In this document: piece by piece, positions 31,241 to 39,652 of the stretch
How positions within the stretch are numbered: the first letter of the stretch is position 1
How the letters are laid out: the number at the start of each line of letters is the position of its first letter
Assembly (NCBI GenBank): GCA_902767565.1
Contig: CACXHY010000007.1
Coordinates: 1 to 64,000, forward strand
Source of the DNA: an uncultured Eubacteriales bacterium
GTDB taxonomy: Bacteria; Bacillota; Clostridia; Christensenellales; Aristaeellaceae
Direction: 5' to 3'
Length of the DNA stretch: 64,000 nucleotides
Translations under genes and position numbers: made by a program
The notes under the pieces: model-generated
The model's database searches: none
The model's input: the letters and a program-made list of their open reading frames with translations, nothing else
Told to the model about the DNA's origin: nothing

Positions 31241-32575
31241 ATGGAACAGCTCTCATTGTTTGATGACCGCAGGGAGACCGCGCCGCTGGCCAGCCGCCTC
31301 CGGCCCGAGACCCTGGCGGAATACGTGGGGCAGGGGCACCTGATCGGCCCCGGGAAGCCTCTGCGCCTGCTGATCGAGCGGGATCAGGTGACCTCCATGA
31401 TCTTCTGGGGGCCGCCCGGCGTGGGCAAGACCACCCTCGCCCGCATCATCGCCCATACCACCCGCGCGGCCTTTGTGGAGTTCAGCGCGGTGACCAGCGG
31501 GATCAAGGAAGTCCGCGAGGTCATGGCCAGGGCCGAGGAAAACCGGCGGTCCGGCCAGCGCACCATCCTCTTCACCGACGAGATCCACCGCTTCAACAAG
31601 GCCCAGCAGGACGCGTTCCTGCCCTATGTGGAGCGCGGCAGCATCATCCTGATCGGCGCCACGACGGAGAACCCCTCCTTCGAGATCAATGCCGCCCTTC
31701 TGTCCCGCTGCAAGGTCTTCATCCTGCGGCAGCTCACCGAGGACGACCTGCTGGTGCTGCTGCGGCAGGCGCTTGAAAGCCCCAAGGGGTTCGGCGGCCA
31801 GCGCATCGCGGTGACGGAAGACCAGCTCCGGGCTATCGCCCGCTTCGCCAACGGCGATGCCCGCACCGCCCTCAACACCCTGGAGATGGCGGTGCTGAAC
31901 GGCGATATCGGCCCGGACGGCGGCACGACGGTCACCGACCAGGTGCTGGCTGACAGCATGAACCACCGCTCCCTGCTCTACGACAAGAACGGCGAGGAGC
32001 ACTACAACCTGATCTCCGCCCTGCACAAGTCCATGCGCAATTCCGACCCGGACGCGGCAGTCTACTGGCTGACCCGGATGCTGGACGGCGGCGAGGAACC
32101 GCTGTACATCGCCCGGAGGCTGGTGCGCTTCGCATCGGAGGATGTGGGAATGGCGGATTCCCAGGCCCTGCCCCTGGCCGTCGCGGCCTATCAGGCCTGC
32201 CACTTCATCGGCATGCCGGAGTGCAGCGTCCACCTGACCCACGCGGCCGTGTACCTGTCCATGGCGCCGAAGTCCAACGCGGTCGACGTGGCCTATATGC
32301 GGGCGGCGGAGGACGTGCGCCAAAGCCCCGCGGAGCCTGTGCCCCTCCACATCCGGAACGCCCCGACCGCGCTGATGAAGGAGGCGGGCTACGGAAAGGG
32401 CTACCAGTACGCCCACGACACGGAGGAAAAGCTGACCCGCATGACCTGCCTGCCCGACAGCCTGCAGGGCAAGCGCTATTATCAGCCCACCGCCCAGGGC
32501 GCCGAAGCCCGGGTGAAGGAGCGCCTCGACGAGATCCTTCGCTGGAAAGCCGGCGATGATTCATCATCAGATTAA
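31241..32575 (+). CDS. rarA: Replication-associated recombination protein RarA/MgsA (444 aa)
   Basis: RarA is an AAA+ ATPase of the clamp-loader clade acting at stalled replication forks. Walker [14 protein letters not shown], Walker [16 protein letters not shown], sensor 1 [11 protein letters not shown] and the arginine-finger region ALLSRCKVF are present, then the C-terminal tetramerisation part ([19 protein letters not shown]). Residues 2-7, EQLSLF, match the beta-clamp-binding consensus QL[SD]LF, which suggests direct tethering to the sliding clamp. The length is standard. Confidence 0.94.
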   Translation: MEQLSLFDDRRETAPLASRLRPETLAEYVGQGHLIGPGKPLRLLIERDQVTSMIFWGPPGVGKTTLARIIAHTTRAAFVEFSAVTSGIKEVREVMARAEENRRSGQRTILFTDEIHRFNKAQQDAFLPYVERGSIILIGATTENPSFEINAALLSRCKVFILRQLTEDDLLVLLRQALESPKGFGGQRIAVTEDQLRAIARFANGDARTALNTLEMAVLNGDIGPDGGTTVTDQVLADSMNHRSLLYDKNGEEHYNLISALHKSMRNSDPDAAVYWLTRMLDGGEEPLYIARRLVRFASEDVGMADSQALPLAVAAYQACHFIGMPECSVHLTHAAVYLSMAPKSNAVDVAYMRAAEDVRQSPAEPVPLHIRNAPTALMKEAGYGKGYQYAHDTEEKLTRMTCLPDSLQGKRYYQPTAQGAEARVKERLDEILRWKAGDDSSSD

Positions 32576-32591
32576 CGGGGAGGAATCGAAC

Positions 32592-33293
32592 TTGCTGACT
32601 CAATCTCAACGTTCCAAGCTGCGGATCAGCCTGATCCTGCTGATCGCGGCGGCAGCCGTATTCGCGGTGTGCGCGGTGCTCAGCCGGATCCTCGGCGCCA
32701 CCGGCGCGTTCGGACTGCACGAGGCGGCCGTGCTGCTGGCGATCGCGGCGGCCGCGGCGCTGACCGCCTGGTCCGGATACATGGCCCTGCGGAAGACGGA
32801 GCAGGGGAAGAAACTGCCGGCCGTGGTCTTCGTGTCTGTCTTCGCGGTCCTCATGTTCACCCAGGCCTGGTATTACTTTGCGGGCTTTGTGCGGCAGAAT
32901 TCCGAATGGCTGAACCTTGTCGGCGCTGTGGGCTATCTGACGGAGGCGGCTGTGGTCGCGATCTTCTACGCCTATGCCTACACCGCCCGCAGGGCGAAGT
33001 CCCTGGGCCTGTGGATCGCCGCGCTGATCACGGCCGTCATCTCCGCGGTCTGCCTCACCACCTGGACCGTGGTGGAGCTGATCGACGCGATCCGGCAGTT
33101 CGACACCCTGACGGCGGACACCGGCCTGGCCGGGATCCTGCTGCTCGTGGGCGAACTGGTCCTGAACGTCGGCGTGCTGGCGGGCATCGCCGTCGGCATG
33201 CGCAAGGTGAGCGGCGAGGCTCCCACCGCGGTGCCCGATATGTTCTCCGTGCTCTCTCTCTACAGAAAGAGCCTGAGAAAGGAGCGTGACTGA
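32592..33293 (+). CDS. Polytopic membrane protein (233 aa)
   Basis: The TTG at 32592 follows GGGGAGG by about 8 nt; an upstream ATG at 32556 lies inside rarA and lacks a site. Six or so hydrophobic segments are visible (for example SLILLIAAAAVFAVCAVL, AVLLAIAAAAALTAWSGYMA, IAALITAVISAVCLTTWTVV). No transporter motif is recognised. The stop overlaps the region of the next start, so the two genes form a pair; partnership in one membrane complex is inferred. Confidence 0.7.
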   Translation: MLTQSQRSKLRISLILLIAAAAVFAVCAVLSRILGATGAFGLHEAAVLLAIAAAAALTAWSGYMALRKTEQGKKLPAVVFVSVFAVLMFTQAWYYFAGFVRQNSEWLNLVGAVGYLTEAAVVAIFYAYAYTARRAKSLGLWIAALITAVISAVCLTTWTVVELIDAIRQFDTLTADTGLAGILLLVGELVLNVGVLAGIAVGMRKVSGEAPTAVPDMFSVLSLYRKSLRKERD

Positions 33294-33294
33294 G

Positions 33295-33711
33295 ATGTAT
33301 ATGAATCTGGGTCATAAGCTGAAGGTCATCGCCAGGGTCGCGTTCTGGGTGCTGCTTGCGCTCATCGAGGCCGCCGGCGCGTTGATCCTGGTCGGCATCG
33401 CCGCCGGCCGGTACGAAGCCGAGCCCGTCCGCCTCGCGGCCGTGATCGCGGCTATGGTGCTGGGCCCCGCCCTCTCCTGGCTGTTCAGCGTGCCGCTCTA
33501 CGCGCTGGGCCACATGATGGAGAACAGCGATATCCGGACCGATATCGCCATCCGCGGCGCCGCCGCGCAGGGCATCATCAACACGGACTTCCTCCAGATG
33601 GAGCAGCCCGCCCCGAAGAGCGCCAAACCCGCGGCCTACGAGCCCGCGCAGCCCTCCGATGACCCCGTCGATTACTATGCGGGGGCATCCGGCGACGGCA
33701 CGATGTACTGA
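33295..33711 (+). CDS. Small two-helix membrane protein (138 aa)
   Basis: AAGGAG lies 9-10 nt before the ATG at 33295. Two transmembrane segments are present (VIARVAFWVLLALIEAAGAL and LAAVIAAMVLGPALSWLFSV), then a charged tail and a Pro/Ala-rich acidic end (PAPKSAKPAAYEPAQPSDDP). No family was recognised. It is co-transcribed with the preceding membrane protein. Confidence 0.7.
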   Translation: MYMNLGHKLKVIARVAFWVLLALIEAAGALILVGIAAGRYEAEPVRLAAVIAAMVLGPALSWLFSVPLYALGHMMENSDIRTDIAIRGAAAQGIINTDFLQMEQPAPKSAKPAAYEPAQPSDDPVDYYAGASGDGTMY

Positions 33712-33718
33712 GCAGCTC

Positions 33719-33751
33719 AGGGCTTTTCCGGCGCGCCGGAGGAGCCCTTTT
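33719..33751 (+). terminator. Intrinsic terminator after the membrane-protein pair
   Basis: AGGGCT and AGCCCT enclose an inner CCGG/CCGG stem (33719-33748), followed by TTTT. Confidence 0.75.
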
Positions 33752-33798
33752 CCGTATCGCCCCGCGGTCCGGCCGCAGCGTCAAATCGGGAGTCAGTC

Positions 33799-34467
33799 AT
33801 GAACATATTCGATGTCATCGGCCCGGTCATGATCGGGCCCTCCAGTTCCCACACGGCCGGAGCCGTGCGCCTCGGCCGCGTGGCCAACAAGCTGATCGAC
33901 GGCAGGCTCTTGGAGAAGGTCAGGATCACGCTGTCGGGCTCCTTCGCCCGGACCTTCCGCGGGCACGGCACGGACCGGGCGCTGCTGGCGGGCATCATGG
34001 GCTTCCACAGCTATTCCCCCGAGATCCGGGACGCGCTGGACATCGCGCGGAGCCGCGGGATCGACTATGCCTTCATCGCCGAAGACATCCCCGGCGCGCA
34101 TCCCAATACCGCGCGCATCCGCTACTTCCTCGCCGACGGGGAAGAGGGGGTGGTGCAGGGGGCCAGCGTCGGGGGCGGCAACATCCAGGTGCATGAGGTG
34201 GACGGCATGGCGGTGGACTTCGACGGCCAGAACAACACCATCCTGGTCATGCATCAGGACAAGCCCGGCGTCATCGCGGGCGTGACCCAGCTGATGCATT
34301 TCGAGTATGAGGACCTGAACATCGCCGCCTTCCGGCTGACCAGGGAGCGCAAGGGCGGCAGCGCCATCATGACCATCGAGGTGGACGGCATGCCGCCGGA
34401 GGGACTGGTGCCGGCCATCCGCAGGATCCCCTTCGTCACCAACGCCATCCTCATCCGCAGGATATGA
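33799..34467 (+). CDS. sdaAB: L-serine dehydratase, iron-sulfur-dependent, beta subunit (222 aa)
   Basis: With the alpha subunit this enzyme deaminates serine to pyruvate and ammonia. The N-terminal motif DVIGPVMIGPSSSHTAGAVR is diagnostic. PGAHPNTARI and GASVGGGNIQVHEVDG follow. The C-terminal ~70 residues form an ACT domain (VMHQDKPGVIAGVTQLM). The expected sdaAA partner is not adjacent: the next gene is a PHP phosphatase. The catalytic partner must lie elsewhere or the operon has been split. Confidence 0.92.
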   Translation: MNIFDVIGPVMIGPSSSHTAGAVRLGRVANKLIDGRLLEKVRITLSGSFARTFRGHGTDRALLAGIMGFHSYSPEIRDALDIARSRGIDYAFIAEDIPGAHPNTARIRYFLADGEEGVVQGASVGGGNIQVHEVDGMAVDFDGQNNTILVMHQDKPGVIAGVTQLMHFEYEDLNIAAFRLTRERKGGSAIMTIEVDGMPPEGLVPAIRRIPFVTNAILIRRI

Positions 34468-34490
34468 GCCGGCTTTGCCGGGGAGGCCGC

Positions 34491-35300
34491 ATGATCCACG
34501 CGAACTTTCACACCCACACCACCCTCTGCGACGGCGCGGACACCCCCGAAGCCATGGCGGAGGCCGCCCTGGCGCTCGGCTTCCGGCAGCTGGGCTTTTC
34601 CGGCCACATGGATCCGGACATCCACATGGATTGGGCGGCATACCGGCGCAGGATCGCCGATCTGCGCGCCGCCTATGAGGGCCGCATGGATATCCTCTGC
34701 GGGGTTGAACTGGACGCGTTCTGGACGGGGGAGGAACCGGCGGGGGCGGAGTACGTGATCGGCTCCACGCACTTTCTGCCGGACAGCGGCGGAGCGCTCG
34801 TGGCTCTGGACGACAGCTTTGACCGGGTGGACAGGCTGTGCCGCGAGCGCTTCGGCGGCGACTGGTATGCCCTGTGCGCCGCCTACTATGCCGCGGAAGC
34901 GGAGGTCGTGGCGAAGACCCGCTGCCGGATCGTCGGACACTTCGACCTGGTGGCGCGGTTCAACCATCAGCATCCCGCCTTCGACGAGACCGATCCCCGC
35001 TACCTGAAGCCGGCCATGGAGGCCTTGACGGCATTGGCGGAGACCGGCGCGGCTTTTGAACTGAACTGCGGGGCATACAACCGCGGGCGTCGGCGGGACT
35101 TCTACCCCATCCGCCCGCTGCTGCGGGAGCTGGCGCTGCGGAACGTGCCGCTGTTCATCTCCAGCGACGCGCACAGCAAAGCCCTGCTGGACGGCGGCTT
35201 TGCGGATGCCTGCCTGTGCGCGCGGGCCTGCGGATACCGCGCGGTCCGCATCCTGCGCCACGAGGGGGAGAGGATCGTGACGGATGAAGTCCCGATCTGA
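34491..35300 (+). CDS. PHP-domain histidinol-phosphatase-like hydrolase (269 aa)
   Basis: GGGGAGG lies 3-6 nt before the ATG at 34491. PHP metal-binding motifs are visible: NFHTHTTLCDGADTPE, GFSGHMDP, GVELDAF, GSTHFLP, VGHFDLV and FISSDAHSKALL. The family hydrolyses phosphomonoesters, often histidinol phosphate (HisJ/HisK type). No other histidine-biosynthesis gene is present, so specificity is open. It overlaps no neighbour and is 23 nt after sdaAB, probably in the same transcript. Confidence 0.82.
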   Translation: MIHANFHTHTTLCDGADTPEAMAEAALALGFRQLGFSGHMDPDIHMDWAAYRRRIADLRAAYEGRMDILCGVELDAFWTGEEPAGAEYVIGSTHFLPDSGGALVALDDSFDRVDRLCRERFGGDWYALCAAYYAAEAEVVAKTRCRIVGHFDLVARFNHQHPAFDETDPRYLKPAMEALTALAETGAAFELNCGAYNRGRRRDFYPIRPLLRELALRNVPLFISSDAHSKALLDGGFADACLCARACGYRAVRILRHEGERIVTDEVPI

Positions 35301-35347
35301 GGGGCTGGATTCTTAACACATTCTAATCTTGTTCTCATCCGATCCCC

Positions 35348-35375
35348 TTGTACTTGAAAACCATTGTGGTATGCT
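35348..35375 (+). promoter_or_regulatory. Putative promoter of the coiled-coil protein gene
   Basis: TTGTAC (35348-35353) and TATGCT (35370-35375) are 16 bases apart, in an AT-rich gap. Confidence 0.5.
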
Positions 35376-35454
35376 CCGGATGAGGACGGAGCAGTCCCCG
35401 AGACCCACGATCATGACAGCCGAAGGCTGTGAGACCCGGAAAGGAGATAACAAA

Positions 35455-36240
35455 ATGAGCGAACTGGAGAAGATCCTGAAGGACGTACTGTACGGCAGCG
35501 TCGGCGCGGTGGCGACCGTGGCCGAGAAGACCGCCGAGATCGCCCGCGGCCTGGTAAAGAAGGGCGGCGAGGTGATGGAAAGCAGCTATGACAAGACGGA
35601 AGAGCTGCGGGACAAGGGCAAGCAGACCCTGAGTGCCATCGGCAAGCAGATCAGCGAACTGACGGACAGGATCCGCGGCACGCTGAAGCGCGGCGAGACC
35701 GAGCCCGAGGCCGCGACCGAACAGCTCAAGCAGGAGATGGAGGAGCTGGAGGTCCTGGAGCAGGAACTGGACGATGTGAGTCCGGCGGAACAGCAGGCGG
35801 ATCCCGCCGCGAACTGCGAAGAACTGCTCGAAGCGCTCCTGAGCAATGCCGCCGGCTTTGCCGACCGCGTGAGCGAGGAGACCGGCGAGATCGCGATGAA
35901 GGTGAGCGAGGCCATCGACAATTTCGTGAATCAGCCGGCGCAGAGCGCGGAGAAGGCCGATGCGGAAGCGCCCGCGGAGAAGGCCGATGCGGAAGCGCCC
36001 GCGGAGAAGGCCGATGCGGAAGCACCCGCCGAGAAGCCCGCGCCCGAGGACGAGCCCGCTGCGGAGGATCAGCCCGGGAACACCGCGCCCGTGGACGTGG
36101 AAGCCCTGCTGAAGGGCCTGCAGCAGAAGCTGAGCGCCTTCGGCAGCCGCCTGCAGAAGGCGCTGGAGGAACAGCAGCGCGCCATCGCCAGGGAGAAGGA
36201 GGCCGCCGAGGCCCGGGACGACGAGGACGGGAACGGCTGA
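35455..36240 (+). CDS. Phasin-like coiled-coil protein with AEKADAEAP repeats (261 aa)
   Basis: AAGGAG lies 8 nt before the ATG at 35455. Residues 1-100 are helical and amphipathic (YGSVGAVATVAEKTAEIARG, KGKQTLSAIGKQISELTDRI), resembling phasin-type or DUF1490-like helical proteins. Residues ~165-200 hold three exact copies of the nonapeptide AEKADAEAP. The C-terminus is another coiled coil (KGLQQKLSAFGSRLQKALEE). No signal peptide is present. Granule association or scaffold function is a guess from helix pattern alone. Confidence 0.65.
   Translation: MSELEKILKDVLYGSVGAVATVAEKTAEIARGLVKKGGEVMESSYDKTEELRDKGKQTLSAIGKQISELTDRIRGTLKRGETEPEAATEQLKQEMEELEVLEQELDDVSPAEQQADPAANCEELLEALLSNAAGFADRVSEETGEIAMKVSEAIDNFVNQPAQSAEKADAEAPAEKADAEAPAEKADAEAPAEKPAPEDEPAAEDQPGNTAPVDVEALLKGLQQKLSAFGSRLQKALEEQQRAIAREKEAAEARDDEDGNG
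35947..36027 (+). repeat. 27-bp tandem repeat, three units, in frame
   Basis: The unit begins GCGGAGAAGGCCGATGCGG and ends AAGCGCCC (35947-35973, 35974-36000, 36001-36027). Units are identical except for one base in the third. It encodes three AEKADAEAP units and may vary in copy number. Confidence 0.9.
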
Positions 36241-36269
36241 CGCTGTCCTGCCCCGGACAGCGGTATATG

Positions 36270-36307
36270 AAAAGGACTGCCTCACGGATCTGTGAGGCGG
36301 TCCTTTT
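36270..36307. terminator. Bidirectional intrinsic terminator between convergent genes
   Basis: AAAAGGACTGCCTCAC pairs with GTGAGGCGGTCCTTTT around GGATCT. A- and T-runs on both sides let it serve the coiled-coil gene (+) and the GH43 gene (-). Confidence 0.9.
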
Positions 36308-36322
36308 CCATGTCTCCGGTGC

Positions 36323-37648
36323 CTATTTCATGAACACAAAGGAATCCAGCTCCATCAGCGAACGGGTGTCGAATGCCGGCTTCGTCCAGCCCTCAATGTG
36401 ATGCCGGGCCACGAGATACAGGGCATGGCGGCCGCTGACCGGTGCGGTCTTCACCCGGTAGACGCCATCGCCCGCGCCGATGGGGCACACGCCGATCTCC
36501 CGGCCGGTCTCCGGGTCGTCCAGCAGGACATGCAGGCTGCAGCGCACGCCCGTCCCCCGGGTCCGAACGGCGAAGACCAGACCGTCGCCGGTGAAGTCGT
36601 CGCCAAAGTCGAAATACTTGTACCCCATCACACAGCCGTCCTTCACGTCGGTGACGACCCGGGTGAAGGCGTCCTTTTCGGTGACGAAGCAGCCGCCTTT
36701 CAGCACGCAGGCGATCTCCCCGGGCGTGATCTCGTACGGATCCAGCGCCTCCTGAAAGCCCAGAGAGGTCATCTCCACCGGAGGAATGGTCCCGTCCGGC
36801 AGGATGGTGATCTTCTCCACGCAGGCCCGGCGGCTCATGATGGTGCCGTTGGTCATCCGGTGGTAAAACACATACCACTGCCCGTTGATGTTCGCGATGG
36901 AGCCGTGGTCATTGCCGGCCGGGTAGTCGACGCCGTTGTCGATGATATAGCCGCGGTAGGTGAAAGGACCCCGCGGAGAGGATGCGGTGGCGTAGGCCAG
37001 ACGGCTTCCGTGCCGCGGAGAGTAGATGAGATAGTAGGTGTCGCCCACCTTGCGGGGCGAGCTGGCTTCAAAGAACCGCTGATCCCAGGGGGTATCCTCC
37101 CCGTCGGGCATCAGGTGGCGGATGAGGGTGCCGGGCACCACGTCGCACATGGTGTGCCCGTCCAGTTCGCTCATGAAGGAGCCCTCATAGCCGTAGTACA
37201 CGTAGACCCGCCCGTCGCCGTCCACCAGCACGCCCGCGTCGTTGAAAATGCCGTCGTCGCCCACCTCGTCGGTATAGCGGTAGTTCGAGAGCAGGCGGAA
37301 CGGCCCTTCCGGATGGTCGGATACGCCCACCGCGCCTTTCGCGCCGACGATGTAGGCGAACAGATAGTACTTGCCGTCCTTCTCCACCACATCCGGGGCG
37401 TACAGGTCGTGATCCGTCCAGGGCACGTCGGCTTCGCGGTCATTTCCCCCGCGGGTGCGGAAGCTGTCGCCGTGGCAGACCCAGTGGTCCAGGTCATCCA
37501 GCGGAGCGGACCAGACCTTCAGCTTGCCGTCGCAGAACTCGTGGTGGCCCACGCGGTCATGGGATCCGTACAGGTATACGCGGTCCCCGAACACCCGGGG
37601 CTCGCCGTCGGGGATGTATTCCCAGAGGGGGAGGATGGGATTGGGCAT
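36323..37648 (-). CDS. GH43-family glycosidase (441 aa)
   Basis: The start at 37648 has GGAGG about 9 nt upstream. A five-bladed beta-propeller of clan GH-F is indicated by VYLYGSHDRVG, DLYAPDVVEKDGKYYLFAYI with the catalytic-base Asp, the acidic FNDAGVLVDGDGRVYVYYGY, RFFEASSPRKVGDTYYLIYS with the proton-donor Glu, and NDHGSIANINGQWYVFYHR. The C-terminal ~120 residues form a beta-sandwich (CBM6-like). Likely substrates are arabino- or xylo-oligosaccharides. No signal peptide is present, so it acts on imported oligosaccharides. Confidence 0.88.
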   Translation of the reverse strand: MPNPILPLWEYIPDGEPRVFGDRVYLYGSHDRVGHHEFCDGKLKVWSAPLDDLDHWVCHGDSFRTRGGNDREADVPWTDHDLYAPDVVEKDGKYYLFAYIVGAKGAVGVSDHPEGPFRLLSNYRYTDEVGDDGIFNDAGVLVDGDGRVYVYYGYEGSFMSELDGHTMCDVVPGTLIRHLMPDGEDTPWDQRFFEASSPRKVGDTYYLIYSPRHGSRLAYATASSPRGPFTYRGYIIDNGVDYPAGNDHGSIANINGQWYVFYHRMTNGTIMSRRACVEKITILPDGTIPPVEMTSLGFQEALDPYEITPGEIACVLKGGCFVTEKDAFTRVVTDVKDGCVMGYKYFDFGDDFTGDGLVFAVRTRGTGVRCSLHVLLDDPETGREIGVCPIGAGDGVYRVKTAPVSGRHALYLVARHHIEGWTKPAFDTRSLMELDSFVFMK

Positions 37649-37682
37649 GGCAGCGTCCCTCCGTTTCGATGTCGGTGCTTGG

Positions 37683-37754
37683 GAAAAGAGGAACAGGTCC
37701 GCGGCGCGCCGAAGGGAACGGTCCATCCCGTATCCCGCGTCTCCGCGGACCTGT
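37683..37754 (-). terminator. Long inverted repeat, probable terminator of the SH3-like gene
   Basis: ACAGGTCCGCGG (37693-37704) and CCGCGGACCTGT (37743-37754) are perfect complements separated by 38 bases. On the minus strand the distal arm is followed by TCCTCTTTTCCC. Confidence 0.55.
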
Positions 37755-37764
37755 CATGCAGTTT

Positions 37765-38766
37765 TTATTCCGCCTGGGCCCCGGTGATCACAAGGCTGTT
37801 CATCATATAGCCGAAGCGGGTCCCGAAGCCTTCGGCGGCCTCGGCAACGCAGTGCGCCACGGCCACGACGCAGCCGCCGGGCGCGGGGATGACATACACG
37901 GTCTGCAGCGTGTCGGGCGTCGTGTCGGTCCCCTTGACGCAGGAGGCGTCGATCCGGACGCAGTCGCCCGCGCCGTCGAGGGTGAACGCTTCCTCGACCA
38001 GGTCGTACTCCGCCGAGAGGGCGGCGCGGATGCCGGCGGTCACGCTGTCGGCGTCCTGCACCGCAAACGTCACTTCAAGATAGTTTTCCGGCTTGTCGGG
38101 GGCGTCGTACAGGGAGACAAAGAGCTCGCGGTCGGGTTCGCTGCGGCGCTCAAGGGTCTCGTACTCATAGTCGATCTCAATGCCGATGGCGGTATTCACG
38201 GCGTGCTCGTAAAGGACCGTTTCCGGCATGCCTTCCACCGAAATGACGGCCTCGAACCGTTCCCCGTCCTGCCTTGCGGTCCCTGCCGCGGGGGCTTCGG
38301 GGCAGATCCACCCGGCCGTGCCCAAATGAGCCACGAGGATCCACCCGTCCTCCTCCGCCAGGATCGGCATGAGCATGAACTCGTCCTCCATGGCCACGAT
38401 CTCCGAGGCGGCGTCGCGCGAGGCGTAGATCGGCGTCGCCGCGTCGATCATGTACCAGGCAGGGTCGATCAGAAGACCTTCCGCTTTGACCCAGCCCGCG
38501 GGGGAGTCTTCGGCATCCCCGAGGACGCAGCGGGCCCATTCCCCGTCTTCCCGCGTCACGATGGGCAGGTCCCCGAAGTGAAGCGTCTGCAGGACGTCGG
38601 AGGACGTGCTTGCCTCCCTGTACAGGGTCAGTTCCTCGCTGATCACCACAGCCGACAGGCCGATCTGGCCCTGGCCGAAGGGCGGAAGGATGTCCGCATG
38701 GGCGGCCGCCGTGCCGGCGACGATCATCATCAGGGCAAGGATCGCGGTTACAATGGATCTTTTCAT
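37765..38766 (-). CDS. Secreted protein with SH3-like modules (333 aa)
   Basis: AAGGAGG lies 9 nt before the ATG. Residues 1-24 are a signal peptide (MKRSIVTAILALMMIVAGTA). Two SH3b-like segments are seen at residues ~35-100 (LTLYREASTSSDVLQTLHFG ... WARCVL) and ~105-160 (ATPIYASRDAASEIVAMEDE ... GWILVAHLGTAGWI). The C-terminal half is an alpha/beta region of unknown type. SH3b modules usually bind peptidoglycan. It follows a secreted M15 peptidase by 67 nt, consistent with a cell-wall role. Confidence 0.72.
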   Translation of the reverse strand: MKRSIVTAILALMMIVAGTAAAHADILPPFGQGQIGLSAVVISEELTLYREASTSSDVLQTLHFGDLPIVTREDGEWARCVLGDAEDSPAGWVKAEGLLIDPAWYMIDAATPIYASRDAASEIVAMEDEFMLMPILAEEDGWILVAHLGTAGWICPEAPAAGTARQDGERFEAVISVEGMPETVLYEHAVNTAIGIEIDYEYETLERRSEPDRELFVSLYDAPDKPENYLEVTFAVQDADSVTAGIRAALSAEYDLVEEAFTLDGAGDCVRIDASCVKGTDTTPDTLQTVYVIPAPGGCVVAVAHCVAEAAEGFGTRFGYMMNSLVITGAQAE

Positions 38767-38833
38767 GTGTGTTGACCTCCTTGGATGCGGTTTCAGTTAT
38801 GGAAACGACGCACCCGGCCGTTTTCTTCCCGGG

Positions 38834-39559
38834 TCATTTGTTTTCCGGGTACCATTCCTCGATCACGCTGGTCGGGATCTCGAAGTGCTGGTAGTCCTTG
38901 CGGTCCTCCCAGTCGCCGCCCCACTCGAAGCCGTGCTCAATAAAGAGCTTGTAGCACAGGTCCTCGTGATCGATCTTGTAGGGGAAGTCCGCGTCCCGGT
39001 CCAGATAGGGCTCTCCCGTGATCGGCTCCACGATGCGCACGCCGTCCACGATCTTCGTGTAGGGATTGTAAAGCGTGTTGACGTCCACCGCCAGGCCGAG
39101 GCCGTGCTTGGAGACCCGCGTGGTGTGGGAGATGAAGCGGAAATTGAAACTGGAGCTGTTGTTGTCCTCCATGGACAGCTCGTCGTCCGCGTCGTATTCG
39201 TCCACCAGGCGGATCCGTTCGATGGGGTATTTCGCCTCGTACAGCTGGCGGAAAATATCCAGCACATCCTCGGCGATGTGATAGTTGACGATCATCTCGC
39301 CCTCGTGCTCCACGCCGTCCAGATCCACATAGAGCAGGTGGAGATAGCGCAGATCCTCCCGGGGCACGGTGCAGTCCTCCTTGAAGGATTTGCCGTAGAT
39401 GCGCGCAAAGATCTCATCGGTGATCGGGGTGATGTAGAAGCCGTCTCCCTCGTTTACGGCTTCGTCCGCGGGCTCCGTCCCGTCCTCGGCCAGTGCGGGG
39501 AGGCTGAGGAGCAGGGCGGCGATCATCAGCAGGAGCAGGGGGATGCGGATCGATTTCAT
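38834..39559 (-). CDS. Secreted M15-family peptidoglycan peptidase (241 aa)
   Basis: AAAGGAG lies 8 nt before the ATG, and a signal peptide ends near LPALA-ED. The zinc ligands of M15 (VanY/VanX/Ply-type) enzymes are visible as SKHGLGLAVDVN (His and Asp) and DYQHFEIP (His), with HGFEWGGDWEDRKD before the last. Members cleave D-Ala-D-Ala or L-Ala-D-Glu bonds. Its SH3-like neighbour and the lipase upstream are also secreted. Antibiotic-resistance function is not implied. Confidence 0.85.
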   Translation of the reverse strand: MKSIRIPLLLLMIAALLLSLPALAEDGTEPADEAVNEGDGFYITPITDEIFARIYGKSFKEDCTVPREDLRYLHLLYVDLDGVEHEGEMIVNYHIAEDVLDIFRQLYEAKYPIERIRLVDEYDADDELSMEDNNSSSFNFRFISHTTRVSKHGLGLAVDVNTLYNPYTKIVDGVRIVEPITGEPYLDRDADFPYKIDHEDLCYKLFIEHGFEWGGDWEDRKDYQHFEIPTSVIEEWYPENK

Positions 39560-39597
39560 GGTCGTTTCTCCTTTCGGTTCTGATCGATATTCGAGAT

Positions 39598-39622
39598 CCG
39601 GAGCGGGTCTGTCCCGCTCCGG
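39598..39622 (-). promoter_or_regulatory. Intercistronic hairpin between lipase and M15 peptidase genes
   Basis: CCGGAGCGGG (39598-39607) and CCCGCTCCGG (39613-39622) form a perfect ten-base-pair stem around TCTGT with no T run on either side. Confidence 0.5.
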
Positions 39623-39652
39623 CGTGCTCTCAGTGCGGGCGCGGAACGGACA

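Noticed and set aside
35947..36027. CRISPR-like repeat array
   Set aside because: The three 27-bp units are directly contiguous, without spacers, and encode an in-frame nonapeptide repeat.
39598..39622. Terminator between the lipase and M15 peptidase genes
   Set aside because: The stem is perfect but neither strand has a T run, so it is listed only as an intercistronic hairpin.
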